DNA of 64,000 nucleotides from contig PAAY01000089.1 in the NCBI GenBank assembly GCA_002698985.1, positions 1 to 64,000 of the forward strand, read 5' to 3'. Source of the DNA: Saprospirales bacterium (GTDB lineage: Bacteria; Bacteroidota; Bacteroidia; Chitinophagales; Saprospiraceae). The position numbers and the translations under genes are program-made. The notes beneath the pieces are model-generated. The model was not told where the DNA came from. It was given only the letters and a program-made list of their open reading frames with translations, and did no database searches. Positions 37,383 to 48,683 of this stretch are shown one piece after another; position 1 is the stretch's first letter, and each line of letters opens with the position of its first letter.

Positions 37383-37390
37383 CAAAGGTA
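37383..37390 (-). promoter_or_regulatory. -7 element of the tRNA-tuf operon, distal copy
   Basis: The minus strand reads TACCTTTG, a second exact match 68 bases upstream of the first. Two start sites would fit a heavily used translation operon. The rest of 37194-37564 holds no gene. Confidence 0.5.
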
Positions 37391-37495
37391 GGCCTTTTAA
37401 TCAATTGTTCAACTCAAAATGAAAGCTCAATTAAATTTTTTTTCTGGCTGCTCTTTGTGGTCCCAATCGAGGCTGGCAAAGGCCCGATGGATTAC

Positions 37496-37546
37496 AAAAG
37501 CAAGAGGGGGAACCCGCATTGTGGTTCCCCCTCGCTTGTGCTTTTT
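37496..37546 (-). terminator. hairpin terminator after hpf
   Basis: AGCAAGAGGGGGAACC (37499-37514) pairs with GGTTCCCCCTCGCTTG (37523-37538) with few mismatches around an eight-base loop. TTTTG follows on the minus strand and TTTTTT on the plus strand, so it could act both ways. It separates hpf from the tRNA-tuf promoter. Confidence 0.75.
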
Positions 37547-37564
37547 TCCCGGAATGGATCAAGA

Positions 37565-37879
37565 TCATGCTGCCGCACCGTTGTGATCCCTGAGTTTTTC
37601 TTTGTACCTGGTAAGTTGTCGTCTGAGGTTGTCTATGGCTCCTCCTACAGAAGCTTCAAAGGTTTTTTGGACGTCTTTGGCAAACAGGGTCTGGCCAGGA
37701 ACCATTATGCGTATTTCAGCAATCTTATCCCGTACCTGTCCTGAATTCTCCAATCGCAACTTCACATCGGCTTCGATGATGCGGTCAAAAAAGATATCCA
37801 GCTTGTTCATCTTCGTCTGGATGAAATCGATCAATTTCTGGTCAGCTTTGAACTGAACTGCTTCGGTGTGTACTTTCAT
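37565..37879 (-). CDS. hpf: ribosome hibernation-promoting factor, HPF/RaiA family
   Basis: A 104-residue single-domain member of the HPF/YfiA family, which inactivates ribosomes in slow growth by sitting in the mRNA/tRNA channel. The alpha-beta pattern KVHTEAVQFKADQKLIDFIQTKMNKLD, then ADVKLRLEN and the basic helix IDNLRRQLTRYKEKLRDH, agrees with the short form. It lies 63 bases after the xer gene and just before the translation operon, an order I associate with many Bacteroidota. Confidence 0.92.
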   Translation of the reverse strand: MKVHTEAVQFKADQKLIDFIQTKMNKLDIFFDRIIEADVKLRLENSGQVRDKIAEIRIMVPGQTLFAKDVQKTFEASVGGAIDNLRRQLTRYKEKLRDHNGAAA

Positions 37880-37942
37880 AAAATTAGATTTTACCTGTTA
37901 AAGAATAACGTGTGCGACGATCCCCAACTATTCCGGGACTAG

Positions 37943-38845
37943 TCAGGGTATCGGTTGTGATTTCGCTTTTGGGTGCGCCTGTTCGTAAACTTTGCGCAAC
38001 TTCTCGATGGAATTGTGGGTGTAAACCTGGGTAGCTGCCAGGCTCGAATGCCCCAGCAATTCCTTGATGGCATTCAGATCGGCTCCGTTGTTTGACAAGT
38101 GCGTGGCAAACGAATGCCGCAGTACGTGCGGGCTGCGCTGGTCAGCTGTGGTAACCAGCGACAGATACCTGCGCACTATTTTATAAACCTGAGAACTGGT
38201 AATCGGTTGGCCTTTGTCTGAAAGGAACAAGGATCCGGAACCGGATTCCGGATAAGCTGTGGCCTTCACATTTATATAGTTGTTCAAAAGTCGTACTAAA
38301 TGCTGCGCCAATGGCACCAACCGCTCTTTGTTGCCTTTGCCCCGCACCTTCAGTTGCAATGCATCGAGGTCGAGATCGGCATGCTGCAAGCCCACCAGCT
38401 CAGCGCAACGGATACCCGTGCAGTAAAACAACTCCATGATGAGGCGATTGCGGATGCCGTTGTAGCCTCCGCCAAACTCCACGTTTTCGAAGAGGAAGCT
38501 CATTTGCTTTTCTCCTATCACCTGCGGCAAACGTTTTCCCACCTTGGGGGCAATGACCTTTGCCATCGGATTGGCTTCTATCACTTTTCGCTTCCGCAAA
38601 AACTTGAAATAGGTTTTCAGACAGGAGAGCTTCCGGTTGATAGACCGGGTGCCTACGCCCTTGTTGAGCAATTCCACCATCCAGGAACGGATGTGCAGGT
38701 GACGAACCTTCCGGACATCGCTCAATTCATAAGTTTTCTGAAGAAAAAGGAAAAACTGTGACAGATCTGTCTGATAAGCCTTCAGCGTGTGAGGTGAGTA
38801 ACGCTTTTCTAATTCCAGGTATTGAAAAAACAAGTGTTGTTTCAT
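37943..38845 (-). CDS. tyrosine recombinase, XerC/XerD-like
   Basis: A 300-residue tyrosine recombinase, the size and layout of XerC/XerD, which resolve chromosome dimers at dif. The N-terminal SAM-like core-binding domain covers residues 1-90. The catalytic residues are all present: Arg146 (CTGIRCAELVG), Lys170 (RGKGNKER), His240 and Arg243 (HVLRHSFATH), His266 (LLGHSSL) and Tyr275 (VYTH). It sits in a housekeeping cluster and not in an island, so a chromosomal role is likelier than a mobile one. Which of XerC or XerD it is cannot be told. Confidence 0.93.
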   Translation of the reverse strand: MKQHLFFQYLELEKRYSPHTLKAYQTDLSQFFLFLQKTYELSDVRKVRHLHIRSWMVELLNKGVGTRSINRKLSCLKTYFKFLRKRKVIEANPMAKVIAPKVGKRLPQVIGEKQMSFLFENVEFGGGYNGIRNRLIMELFYCTGIRCAELVGLQHADLDLDALQLKVRGKGNKERLVPLAQHLVRLLNNYINVKATAYPESGSGSLFLSDKGQPITSSQVYKIVRRYLSLVTTADQRSPHVLRHSFATHLSNNGADLNAIKELLGHSSLAATQVYTHNSIEKLRKVYEQAHPKAKSQPIP

Positions 38846-38985
38846 GCGCTTCCGATGGGTCGGAGGTGTAGCTTTTGGGTTGTAAAATAGGAGGCTTGTC
38901 AGACAAAGTCAAGCTCCCAAACACAATTGTAAAAAAAATATTTATCAAGAATAAATCCTGCCCAAAATCAAAAGGCCCGGACTGC

Positions 38986-41325
38986 TCATTTTGTCTTCAG
39001 CAAATCTTGCAGCCGATGAAAACTTGCCTGTGCCGAGGGCTGATGGATGGCATGCAGAATGTCCTGCCGTTCCCTTTCGGTGATGTAAAATGAAATGGGA
39101 GAATCTTTCAGCTGCTCGCTGGGATGGTAGGTAAACCGTACGATCTCGAGATTCTCAATCCCGACGAGGTCGTAAAGGAAGCCCAGGTTGTTGTCGTGCT
39201 CATAGTCTTGCAGGCTCATCACTTTGAAGGCTATTTCCAGGGGGTTGAAGATGCCATCGAGTACGCCTTTCTTTTCATCGCTTCCAAAATTCCGGCTCCT
39301 CCCAAAGGCCCGCACGATTACGATGACCACACCGCTGGTGTTCTCCTGGATCCAATCCCTGAAGACGTGCACGAAGCGGGTAGCAGACTTCAAGCCGAAA
39401 TTATCCCTGAAACCGGCATCCAGCACTTCGACGGGAGGCTGGGTGGGCAGCGTCACATTTGGCAGAATATAGGGGTAGGTGGCATTCATCCGTAGGGCGG
39501 TGGTGAAGCGAAGATTGCGGGCTCCCTGCTGTCTGAGCAGCCAGCCGAAATCCACTGCGTCCACTTCCAGCACGCCTGGCAGACTAAAGGCAGCCGGCTC
39601 GGCCATCATGTACCTTACGGGCTGGGAGGAGATCAGCAGTCGCCGCCCGTCATTGACGATGGAAGGGGTGATGAACACCATCGGGATGTCAGCCCGGCGT
39701 TCTGGTTCTGCATAGTAGCTGATGGGCTTATCGAGCACGCCCCCCGTGTTTTCGTTCAGGGCTTTTTCAAAAATGTAGCCCCTGTCCTTTTTGTATTTGA
39801 AGCCATTGTGCTCAAAGGTGGCCCAGGGCAGGAACAGATCATTGGTGACGATGGTAAATGAAACCGGATTGAGCAGGTCTTTTGAAATGTCGTAAATGGG
39901 CTCCTGACCATAACGAGGCACCTGCACCCCCTGCTTCTCTTGGTGAACGAGTTCACGGTAATAGGTGGCGCCAAGCATTCCGCCGGAGGCTCCGGAAATC
40001 AACACGGTATGCTCTGAAAACTGCCCGCCGGTAAGGCTGTCCGCCGTCTGGAGCACCCGCATGGTCCAGATTGCCGACTTAAGGCCGCCGCCGCTGACAC
40101 AGAAAAGCACCAGTTTGGGTTTTTCAGGCCCGATGTCCTTTTGCGCAGCGAGGGTGTCAATTCCTGCAGGGAGTAATTTCCGTTTCCAGTTCTCGAGGAT
40201 CTCAATGGTCTGTGCCTTGTCGGCTTTCATCGACAGGGGATCGAAGAGTACGCTCTCGAGCGTGTCTGGATGGTAAACGGCAGGCTTGGTCGTGTAATCG
40301 AGGCCATAGGCCTTGTTGCTGTGGTGGAAGAGGTCGAAACGGGTGAGGTAGTTGATGAGGAGCAACAACACAATGGCGGCCGTGGCGCTCCAGCGGCCAA
40401 ACCAGTAGGCAAGAGCTCCCACGATGGCAACCACCACACTGGTGAGCAGAAAGATGCTGGCGCCGGTAGGAATTCTTGCCGCCGGACTTTCCATCAAGGC
40501 ACCCAACAGCACCAATACTATTAATGTGAGCAATTGCACAGCGAGGGCATTCATGTGGTTCTGACGAAAAACCTTCAGCAATAACTTCTCGTCATAGTGG
40601 GCCACACTTCTCACCAGGCGCGGGCGCAGGGTCTCGGTCAGATAGGTTTCTACCCGCCACTGGTTGCGGTTCAGTTTGATGTCTTCCAGAATGGGGGTAT
40701 CTGACCTGCCCGGGGCTATCCCTTTGGACATTGCCCGCCCCTGCTCGTCGTTGTTGTAGGAAAAAATGTCCTTATTGGTCAGGTGGAAGTATCCGGCAAT
40801 GAGTCCGACAATGGTAACCACTCCAGCCACCAGGCCCAGGATGTTTAGCGTGACTTCACCGGCAGGTTTGTACTCATAGAAGCTGCAAAACTGCACCACT
40901 TTGACACAGTAAAAGACCAGAAAGGCCAGCGGTATCACGCTGTTGTTCAGGGTGAACTTGGTGAAGGGGCGTGCCAGGCAGGCAAGGAACGAAAAGCGAT
41001 AGGCATTCAGCAGATAGGTGGTCAGGTTCCAACTCATCACCAGGGCTCCAAACCCAATTCCGACGAGAAAAAAACTGAGCGGCCCCACCTTCCCCAGGTA
41101 CTCAGGTGCCAGAAACAGGTAGCGTATGCCAAACTTGCCCCCAATGGCCCCATTGACGGAAAGGGCCAGCAGCACCCAGGTGCCCAACAGAAACAGGTGG
41201 TTGCGGAAGTGCAGCAAAACCAATTGAAAGGGAAAAGAAAACAGCACGTCAATGGATTTCCTCTTCAAAAGCGGCAACAAACCCTCTCCGGAAGCAGTAC
41301 CCAGTTGACGAAGCTTTACATTCAT
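38986..41325 (-). CDS. polytopic membrane protein with patatin-like phospholipase domain
   Basis: A 779-residue protein. Residues about 30-330 hold seven or more membrane helices in two groups. The rest is a patatin-like lipase: the oxyanion strand CVSGGGLKSA (about 410-418), the nucleophile elbow GASGGML with Ser447, and DAGFRDNFG with Asp636 as the catalytic dyad partner. Patatins cleave acyl chains from phospholipids or glycolipids. The membrane anchor suggests action on the inner membrane. It is a lone gene, divergent from pth by 150 bases. The substrate is unknown. Confidence 0.85.
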   Translation of the reverse strand: MNVKLRQLGTASGEGLLPLLKRKSIDVLFSFPFQLVLLHFRNHLFLLGTWVLLALSVNGAIGGKFGIRYLFLAPEYLGKVGPLSFFLVGIGFGALVMSWNLTTYLLNAYRFSFLACLARPFTKFTLNNSVIPLAFLVFYCVKVVQFCSFYEYKPAGEVTLNILGLVAGVVTIVGLIAGYFHLTNKDIFSYNNDEQGRAMSKGIAPGRSDTPILEDIKLNRNQWRVETYLTETLRPRLVRSVAHYDEKLLLKVFRQNHMNALAVQLLTLIVLVLLGALMESPAARIPTGASIFLLTSVVVAIVGALAYWFGRWSATAAIVLLLLINYLTRFDLFHHSNKAYGLDYTTKPAVYHPDTLESVLFDPLSMKADKAQTIEILENWKRKLLPAGIDTLAAQKDIGPEKPKLVLFCVSGGGLKSAIWTMRVLQTADSLTGGQFSEHTVLISGASGGMLGATYYRELVHQEKQGVQVPRYGQEPIYDISKDLLNPVSFTIVTNDLFLPWATFEHNGFKYKKDRGYIFEKALNENTGGVLDKPISYYAEPERRADIPMVFITPSIVNDGRRLLISSQPVRYMMAEPAAFSLPGVLEVDAVDFGWLLRQQGARNLRFTTALRMNATYPYILPNVTLPTQPPVEVLDAGFRDNFGLKSATRFVHVFRDWIQENTSGVVIVIVRAFGRSRNFGSDEKKGVLDGIFNPLEIAFKVMSLQDYEHDNNLGFLYDLVGIENLEIVRFTYHPSEQLKDSPISFYITERERQDILHAIHQPSAQASFHRLQDLLKTK

Positions 41326-41444
41326 GACGTGAAGTTTGATCTCAGAGCTTTAGAACCATCAGCAGATGAACTTGTTCCTCAGCCTTTGCGGTTTTATCCC
41401 CATTCAGACCAAAGCAGTGGATTTACAGCCACCCTCCAATATTC

Positions 41445-41452
41445 TATCTTTG
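41445..41452 (+). promoter_or_regulatory. -7 element of the pth operon
   Basis: TATCTTTG is an exact match, with TTTA (close to the TTTG -33) 19 bases upstream at 41422-41425. The start site is expected near 41459, about 17 bases before the ATG at 41476, and supports that start. Confidence 0.6.
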
Positions 41453-41475
41453 CGCCGCAATTACCAACAGCTTTC

Positions 41476-42138
41476 ATGTTGTCTCTATTCAAAAGATTGT
41501 TTTCACCATTTGTTGGCGGCGGCAAAGAGCCCAAAGCTGACAAGCCGAACGAAGATATGAAATACCTCATCGCCGGCCTCGGAAATATGGGCCCCGATTA
41601 TGACAATACCCGTCACAACATCGGTTTCGATGTCGTTGACCACCTCGCCAGATCGTTCAATGTGTCTTTTAAAAACGACACCCTGGGCGACGTGGCTACC
41701 TTTCGGCACAAAGGCAGAACTTTTGTCTTGCTCAAGCCCAGCACCTACATGAACCGCAGCGGCAAAGCCGTCAGGTACTGGCTGCATAAGGAGAAAATTC
41801 CCAAAGAGCGCTTGCTCGTAGTGGTTGATGATATTCATTTGCCCTTCGGTAAACTCAGACTCAGGGGCAAAGGAAGTGACGGTGGGCACAACGGCCTCAA
41901 GGACATTGATCAAATGACTGGGGGCAATAACTACGCCCGTTTGCGCATCGGCATCGGCAATGAATTCTTCAAAGGCCAGCAGGCGCATTACGTATTGTCG
42001 GAATGGAGCCCGGAGCAGAAAGATGAACTGCCAGGCATCATCGAACGGGCTGCAAATGCCGTGTTGGCATTTGGCACCCTGCCCATGGGCCAGGCCATGA
42101 ACCTGGCCAATGCCGACCCCTCCGATAAAAAAGCCTGA
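41476..42138 (+). CDS. pth: peptidyl-tRNA hydrolase
   Basis: Pth recycles tRNA from peptidyl-tRNAs dropped during translation. The core starts at MKYLIAGLGNMGPDYDNTRHNIGFDVVDHLA, which holds the catalytic Asn and His; LLKPSTYMNRSGKAV and DDIHLPFGKLRLRGKGSDGGHNGLKDI follow, as in the family. From the ATG at 41476 the protein has 220 residues, 27 longer than the core at the N-terminus. An internal ATG at 41557 would give a standard 193-residue enzyme, so the true start is not settled. It leads a three-gene run on the plus strand. Confidence 0.94.
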   Translation: MLSLFKRLFSPFVGGGKEPKADKPNEDMKYLIAGLGNMGPDYDNTRHNIGFDVVDHLARSFNVSFKNDTLGDVATFRHKGRTFVLLKPSTYMNRSGKAVRYWLHKEKIPKERLLVVVDDIHLPFGKLRLRGKGSDGGHNGLKDIDQMTGGNNYARLRIGIGNEFFKGQQAHYVLSEWSPEQKDELPGIIERAANAVLAFGTLPMGQAMNLANADPSDKKA

Positions 42139-42156
42139 ACCCGCAAAAGCAGCCTC

Positions 42157-42717
42157 ATGGAAAACCACAAACCCAGAATTGCACTCGACATGGACGAGGT
42201 GCTGGCCGACGTGGTGCCCAAGTTCCTGGACTTTTACGAAAGGGATTTTGGCCGCAGGCCGAAGAAAGAAGAATGGTGGGGCAAAAAAATTTACCAGTTG
42301 CCCAATGCCGCCCACATCCGTGGCTACCTGCACGAGCCCGGCTTCTTCGCCGACCTGCCCGTGATGGAAGGCAGTGTGGAAACCGTACAATGGCTTTGCA
42401 GGTATTTCGACGTGTTTGCCGTGACGGCTGCCACGGAATTCCCCAACTCCCTCAGGGATAAATACGACTGGCTGGAAAAACACTTCCCATTCATTGGCTG
42501 GAAAAAGCTGGTGCTCTGCGGCGACAAGTCCATCATCTGGGCTGATTACATGATCGACGACCACGCTTACAACCTGGAGCGCTTCAAAGGTGTTCCCCTG
42601 CTCTACACTTCATCGCACAACGTGGATGAAACCCGCTTCACCCGCCTGAACAACTGGGCTGAGGTACGGGCATTTTTCGAAGAAGAAATCCGCAAAAAAG
42701 GACTTGTGCCGGCATGA
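42157..42717 (+). CDS. 5'(3')-deoxyribonucleotidase-like HAD protein (NT5C family)
   Basis: A 186-residue HAD phosphatase of the cytosolic 5'(3')-deoxyribonucleotidase type. Asp11 and Asp13 in ALDMDEVLAD are the nucleophile and acid, and the later DKSIIWADYMIDDHAYNLERF supplies the third acidic motif. The likely role is to dephosphorylate pyrimidine deoxynucleotides, but other HAD substrates are possible. It follows pth by 18 bases, and its last four bases overlap the start of the GtrA gene. Confidence 0.87.
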   Translation: MENHKPRIALDMDEVLADVVPKFLDFYERDFGRRPKKEEWWGKKIYQLPNAAHIRGYLHEPGFFADLPVMEGSVETVQWLCRYFDVFAVTAATEFPNSLRDKYDWLEKHFPFIGWKKLVLCGDKSIIWADYMIDDHAYNLERFKGVPLLYTSSHNVDETRFTRLNNWAEVRAFFEEEIRKKGLVPA

Positions 42718-43130
42718 ACCGTTGGGAACATATCCGCAAATTACTGCTGCTAAAGGTGCGGTACGCCACCGCCTCGGCCACTGCCACCGTGGTTGACTAC
42801 GCCCTGTGGTTTTTGCTCGTCGGAATGGGAACGGCCGCCACCCTGGCCCACTTCATCTCCTATCCGGTGGGTGTGCTGCTCAATTTCTATTTCCAGCGCA
42901 AGTACATCTTCAATCTGCGTCGCAAACTGCGCAACACCTTTCTCATGGCCATGACCATCTCGGCCATCGGCTGGTGGGCGGGCACGGCACTCATCGCCCT
43001 GCTGCTGGAGCTCCCCTTCTTTGCTGCCACCCCCATCCTGGCCAAACTGCTGGTCAACGCCATGCTCTTCTTCTACAATTTTTACATGAAGCGCTACGCC
43101 TTCGAAAAGCGCTTCGTGGAGGTGGACTAA
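42714..43130 (+). CDS. GtrA-family membrane protein
   Basis: A 138-residue protein with four membrane helices, the size of the GtrA family, which helps flip lipid-linked sugars across the inner membrane or is tied to cell-wall polysaccharide synthesis. The hallmarks are RYATASATATVVDYALWFLL in the first helix and the NFYFQRKYIFN turn after the second. It overlaps the previous gene by four bases, so translation is probably coupled. No glycosyltransferase partner is nearby. Confidence 0.85.
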   Translation: MNRWEHIRKLLLLKVRYATASATATVVDYALWFLLVGMGTAATLAHFISYPVGVLLNFYFQRKYIFNLRRKLRNTFLMAMTISAIGWWAGTALIALLLELPFFAATPILAKLLVNAMLFFYNFYMKRYAFEKRFVEVD

Positions 43131-43195
43131 AGCTTCATGTGCCATTGATTTGCTGCCCGGTCGTATCTTGCCGGCTGATCACACCTGACCATTGA

Positions 43196-45343
<2,148 letters not shown>

Positions 45344-45346
45344 CCC

Positions 45347-46873
45347 CTACCCCATTGCCGCCACGGCCTGGTAGCCCTTCAGCACCCCGATCTTGTTGAT
45401 GGCGTTGAGGTAGGCCTGCACCGAGGCCGTGATGATGTCCGTATCAACCCCGAAGCCGGTGAATGAGCGATTGTTGTGGTTGATGCGCACATGCACCTTG
45501 GCCGTGTCATAGCTCCGGTTGATGTTGGACTGCACCAGGTACTCTTCCAGGTCGATGCGCTCGTTCAGGATGCGGTCAACCGCACGGAAAGCGGCATTCA
45601 CCGGACCGTTGCCCATTTCACTGGCCTTGTACACCAGGCCGTCAATTTTCAACTCCACCGTTGCCGTAGGCGAAGTGGAAACACCGCAGGTCACCTGCAG
45701 GCGCTCCAGTGAAATCTGGTGGTTCACGATGGTGCCATCCATCATTACCACCAGGTCTTCGTCGGTCACCTCTTTTTTGCTGTCGGCAATTTGGAGGAAC
45801 TTTTCATAGGCCTGCACCAGTTGGTCCTTGTCCAGGTGGTAGCCGAGGCGCTCCAGGTGGTGGCGCAGGGCGGCCTTGCCGCTGCGGGCCGTCAGAATGA
45901 TGGACGAGGCCGGAACACCAACTTCTTCCGGATCGATGATCTCGTAATTCTCCCGGTTTTTCAGCACGCCGTCCTGGTGGATGCCCGAGCTGTGTGCAAA
46001 GGCATTGCGACCCACGATGGCTTTGTTGGGCTGCACGGGCATGCGCATCATCTTTGATACCAGCAAGCTGATGGGATAAATGCGCTGGGTGTCTATGTCG
46101 GTAGTGAGGTCGAGGTTCTTGTGCGTTTTCAGGATCATGGCCACTTCCTCCAGTGAGGTGTTGCCCGCCCGCTCACCGATACCGTTGATGGTCACCTCCA
46201 CCTGGCGGGCACCGTTCAGCACACCGGCAATGGTATTGGCCGTGGCCAGCCCCAGGTCGTTGTGGCAGTGGCAGGAGATGATGGCCTGGTCGATGTTGGG
46301 AACCTTGTCCATCAGAAAGCGGATCTTGCGGCCGTACTGCTCCGGCAGGCAATAGCCGGTGGTATCGGGAATGTTGACCACCGTGGCGCCGGCAGCGATC
46401 ACCGCCTCCACCATGCGGGCCAGGAATTCGTTGTCGGCACGGCCGGCATCTTCGCAATAGAACTCCACGTCCTCCACAAATTTCTTCGCAAACTTCACGG
46501 CAGCCACTCCCCGCTCCAGCACCTCCTCACGGGTGCTGTTGAACTTGTAGCGTATGTGGTAGTCGCTGGCACCAATGCCGGTGTGAATTCTTCCTCGCTT
46601 CGCAAAACGGAGGGCTTCGGCGGCCACTTCGATGTCTTTTTCCACCGCACGGGTCAGTGCGCAGATGGTGGGATTTTTCACGGCTTTGGAGATGGCCACC
46701 ACCGATTCGAAATCACCGGGGCTGGAAACGGGGAAGCCCGCCTCGATGATGTCCACGCCGAGCGCTTCCAACTGGCGGGCCACTTCCACTTTTTCCTGGG
46801 TGTTGAGTTGGCAACCGGGCACCTGTTCGCCGTCCCGGAGTGTGGTGTCGAAGATGAAGACCTTGTTGTTCAT
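45347..46873 (-). CDS. leuA: 2-isopropylmalate synthase
   Basis: LeuA joins acetyl-CoA and 2-oxoisovalerate, the committed step of leucine synthesis. The TIM-barrel half shows [14 protein letters not shown] with the metal-binding Asp, and [11 protein letters not shown] with the metal-binding His pair; [12 protein letters not shown] follows. The C-terminal regulatory domain (about residues 390-508) binds leucine in feedback inhibition. It is the last gene of a leuC-leuD-leuB-leuA run, 61 bases after leuB. Confidence 0.97.
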   Translation of the reverse strand: MNNKVFIFDTTLRDGEQVPGCQLNTQEKVEVARQLEALGVDIIEAGFPVSSPGDFESVVAISKAVKNPTICALTRAVEKDIEVAAEALRFAKRGRIHTGIGASDYHIRYKFNSTREEVLERGVAAVKFAKKFVEDVEFYCEDAGRADNEFLARMVEAVIAAGATVVNIPDTTGYCLPEQYGRKIRFLMDKVPNIDQAIISCHCHNDLGLATANTIAGVLNGARQVEVTINGIGERAGNTSLEEVAMILKTHKNLDLTTDIDTQRIYPISLLVSKMMRMPVQPNKAIVGRNAFAHSSGIHQDGVLKNRENYEIIDPEEVGVPASSIILTARSGKAALRHHLERLGYHLDKDQLVQAYEKFLQIADSKKEVTDEDLVVMMDGTIVNHQISLERLQVTCGVSTSPTATVELKIDGLVYKASEMGNGPVNAAFRAVDRILNERIDLEEYLVQSNINRSYDTAKVHVRINHNNRSFTGFGVDTDIITASVQAYLNAINKIGVLKGYQAVAAMG

Positions 46874-46934
46874 AATTGAAAGGATTTAGAAGCCCTCACA
46901 ATTGCCGCCGGAGGCGGTGAAGGCAAGAGATTTT

Positions 46935-48038
46935 TCAGGCAATGGAAACTGCCAGTTCTATTTCGTTGATCACTTTTTGTCCGATTGCATCCGTTCCCAC
47001 GCGCTTGCCGGCTGGTGTGTTTTCGTCGGCAATGTCGGCGGTGCGGTAGCCGTACTTCAGCACCCGGTCCACGGCGTCGATCACGGCCTGGCTCTCCCGC
47101 TTCAGTCCGAAGGCGATGTCGAGCATGAGCGCCGTGGACAGGATGGTGGCCAGTGGATTGGCCAGGCCCTGTCCGGCAATGTCAGGCGCCGAGCCGTGCA
47201 CGGGTTCGTACAGCCCCACCCCATCGCCCACGGATGCCGATGGCAGCATGCCCAGTGAGCCGGCTATCTGGCTGGCTTCGTCGGTCAGGATGTCACCAAA
47301 CATGTTTTCCGTCACCACCACATCGAACTGTGCGGGGCACTTGATGAGTTGCATAGCGGCATTGTCAACGTACATGTGGTGCACCTGTACCTCCGGGTAT
47401 TGCGGAGCGAGTTCCTGAATGACTTCCCGCCACAGGCGGCTGGCTTCCAGCACGTTGGCTTTGTCCACCGAGTGCAACACCTTACGGCGGTTCTTCGCCG
47501 ACTCGAATGCCTTGATGGCAATGCGGCGCACCTCGTCTTTGGAATAGATCATGGTGCTCACGGCCACATTTCCGTTCTCTTTCCGCTCGCTGGGGCCGAA
47601 GTAAAGGCCGCCCGTCAGCTCCCGAAAGAAAAGGATGTCCACACCCTGCAAGACCTCCGGCTTGAGGCTGGAGGCCTGCACCAGCTCGTCGAAAATCCGG
47701 ATAGGGCGCAGGTTGGCGTACAGGCCCAGGCTTTTGCGCAGCTTCAGCAAACCCTGTTCGGGGCGCACTTTGGCGGTCGGGTCGTTGTCGTATTTCGGAT
47801 GCCCCACGGCACCCAGGAGGATGGCATCGGCAGCACAGCAAGCCTCCAGGGTTTCTTCGGGCAGCGGGTTGCCAGTGGCCTCGATGGCTGCATGGCCGAT
47901 GAGCTGTTCCTCAAACTCGAAAACATGGCCATAGGATTCGCCAATGGCCTGGATGACACGCTTGCCCCAGGCGGCCACTTCCGGGCCTATGCCATCGCCG
48001 GGGAGTACGACTATTTTGTGCTTTTCAATCATGCTCAT
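46935..48038 (-). CDS. leuB: 3-isopropylmalate dehydrogenase
   Basis: LeuB oxidises and decarboxylates 3-isopropylmalate with NAD. The 367 residues start with IVVLPGDGIGPEV. The substrate arginines in LGLYANLRPIRIF, the FRELTGGLYFG loop and the metal-binding Asp in NMFGDILTDEASQ are present. Start codons at 48038 and 48032 are both possible and differ by two residues. It lies 29 bases downstream of leuD. Confidence 0.97.
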   Translation of the reverse strand: MSMIEKHKIVVLPGDGIGPEVAAWGKRVIQAIGESYGHVFEFEEQLIGHAAIEATGNPLPEETLEACCAADAILLGAVGHPKYDNDPTAKVRPEQGLLKLRKSLGLYANLRPIRIFDELVQASSLKPEVLQGVDILFFRELTGGLYFGPSERKENGNVAVSTMIYSKDEVRRIAIKAFESAKNRRKVLHSVDKANVLEASRLWREVIQELAPQYPEVQVHHMYVDNAAMQLIKCPAQFDVVVTENMFGDILTDEASQIAGSLGMLPSASVGDGVGLYEPVHGSAPDIAGQGLANPLATILSTALMLDIAFGLKRESQAVIDAVDRVLKYGYRTADIADENTPAGKRVGTDAIGQKVINEIELAVSIA

Positions 48039-48067
48039 TTTGTTCGCTTCGCAATGTGTTTGATTCC

Positions 48068-48661
48068 TCAGCGCCAGGCAGGCAGTTGCGCCTCATAAGC
48101 GCTCACCGCTTCTGATCTGGAGCGGATGTAGTCCAGGTCATCCAGCCCGTTGATGAGGCAGTCTTTTTTGTAGGGATTGATTTCAAAACGGACGCTCAGC
48201 CCCATGGAAGGCACGTCCAGGGTTTGGTTCGGCAGATCGACGGTCACTTGCGTGCCAGGTTCCTTTTCAATTTGTTCGAAGAGCCGTTCCAGAACACCGG
48301 CTTCTACCACCACCGGCAGCAGGCCGTTGTTGAGGGCATTGTTGTAGAATATGTCGGCAAACTCACTGGACACCACCACCTTGAAGCCGTAATCCACCAG
48401 CGCCCAGGCAGCATGCTCACGGCTTGAACCACAGCCGAAGTTCTTCCCGGCCACCAGCACCTGCCCGCTGTAACGGTCCTGGTTCAGCACAAAATCCGGA
48501 TTGGGCACATCGCCCGGCAGGTAGCGCCAGTCCCTGAACAGGTTGTCGCCAAAGCCCTCGCGGGAGGTTGCCTTCAGAAACCTGGCTGGGATGATCTGGT
48601 CCGTGTCGATGTTGTCGATCGGCAGCGGAATGCAGGTTGATATGAGTTTCGTAAATGCCAT
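48068..48661 (-). CDS. leuD: 3-isopropylmalate dehydratase, small subunit
   Basis: The 197-residue small subunit of isopropylmalate isomerase, a swivelling domain that closes over the iron-sulphur cluster of Leu[13 protein letters not shown], the [17 protein letters not shown] loop and the [18 protein letters not shown] segment identify it. It is 22 bases downstream of leuC and forms the enzyme with it. Confidence 0.97.
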   Translation of the reverse strand: MAFTKLISTCIPLPIDNIDTDQIIPARFLKATSREGFGDNLFRDWRYLPGDVPNPDFVLNQDRYSGQVLVAGKNFGCGSSREHAAWALVDYGFKVVVSSEFADIFYNNALNNGLLPVVVEAGVLERLFEQIEKEPGTQVTVDLPNQTLDVPSMGLSVRFEINPYKKDCLINGLDDLDYIRSRSEAVSAYEAQLPAWR

Positions 48662-48683
48662 TTCTTCAATTTTCAGTTTGGGG

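Noticed and set aside
37943-38845. The tyrosine recombinase as a sign of an integrated element
   Set aside because: Its size and neighbours (hpf and the translation operon) fit chromosomal XerC/XerD; no attachment site repeats or mobile genes are nearby.
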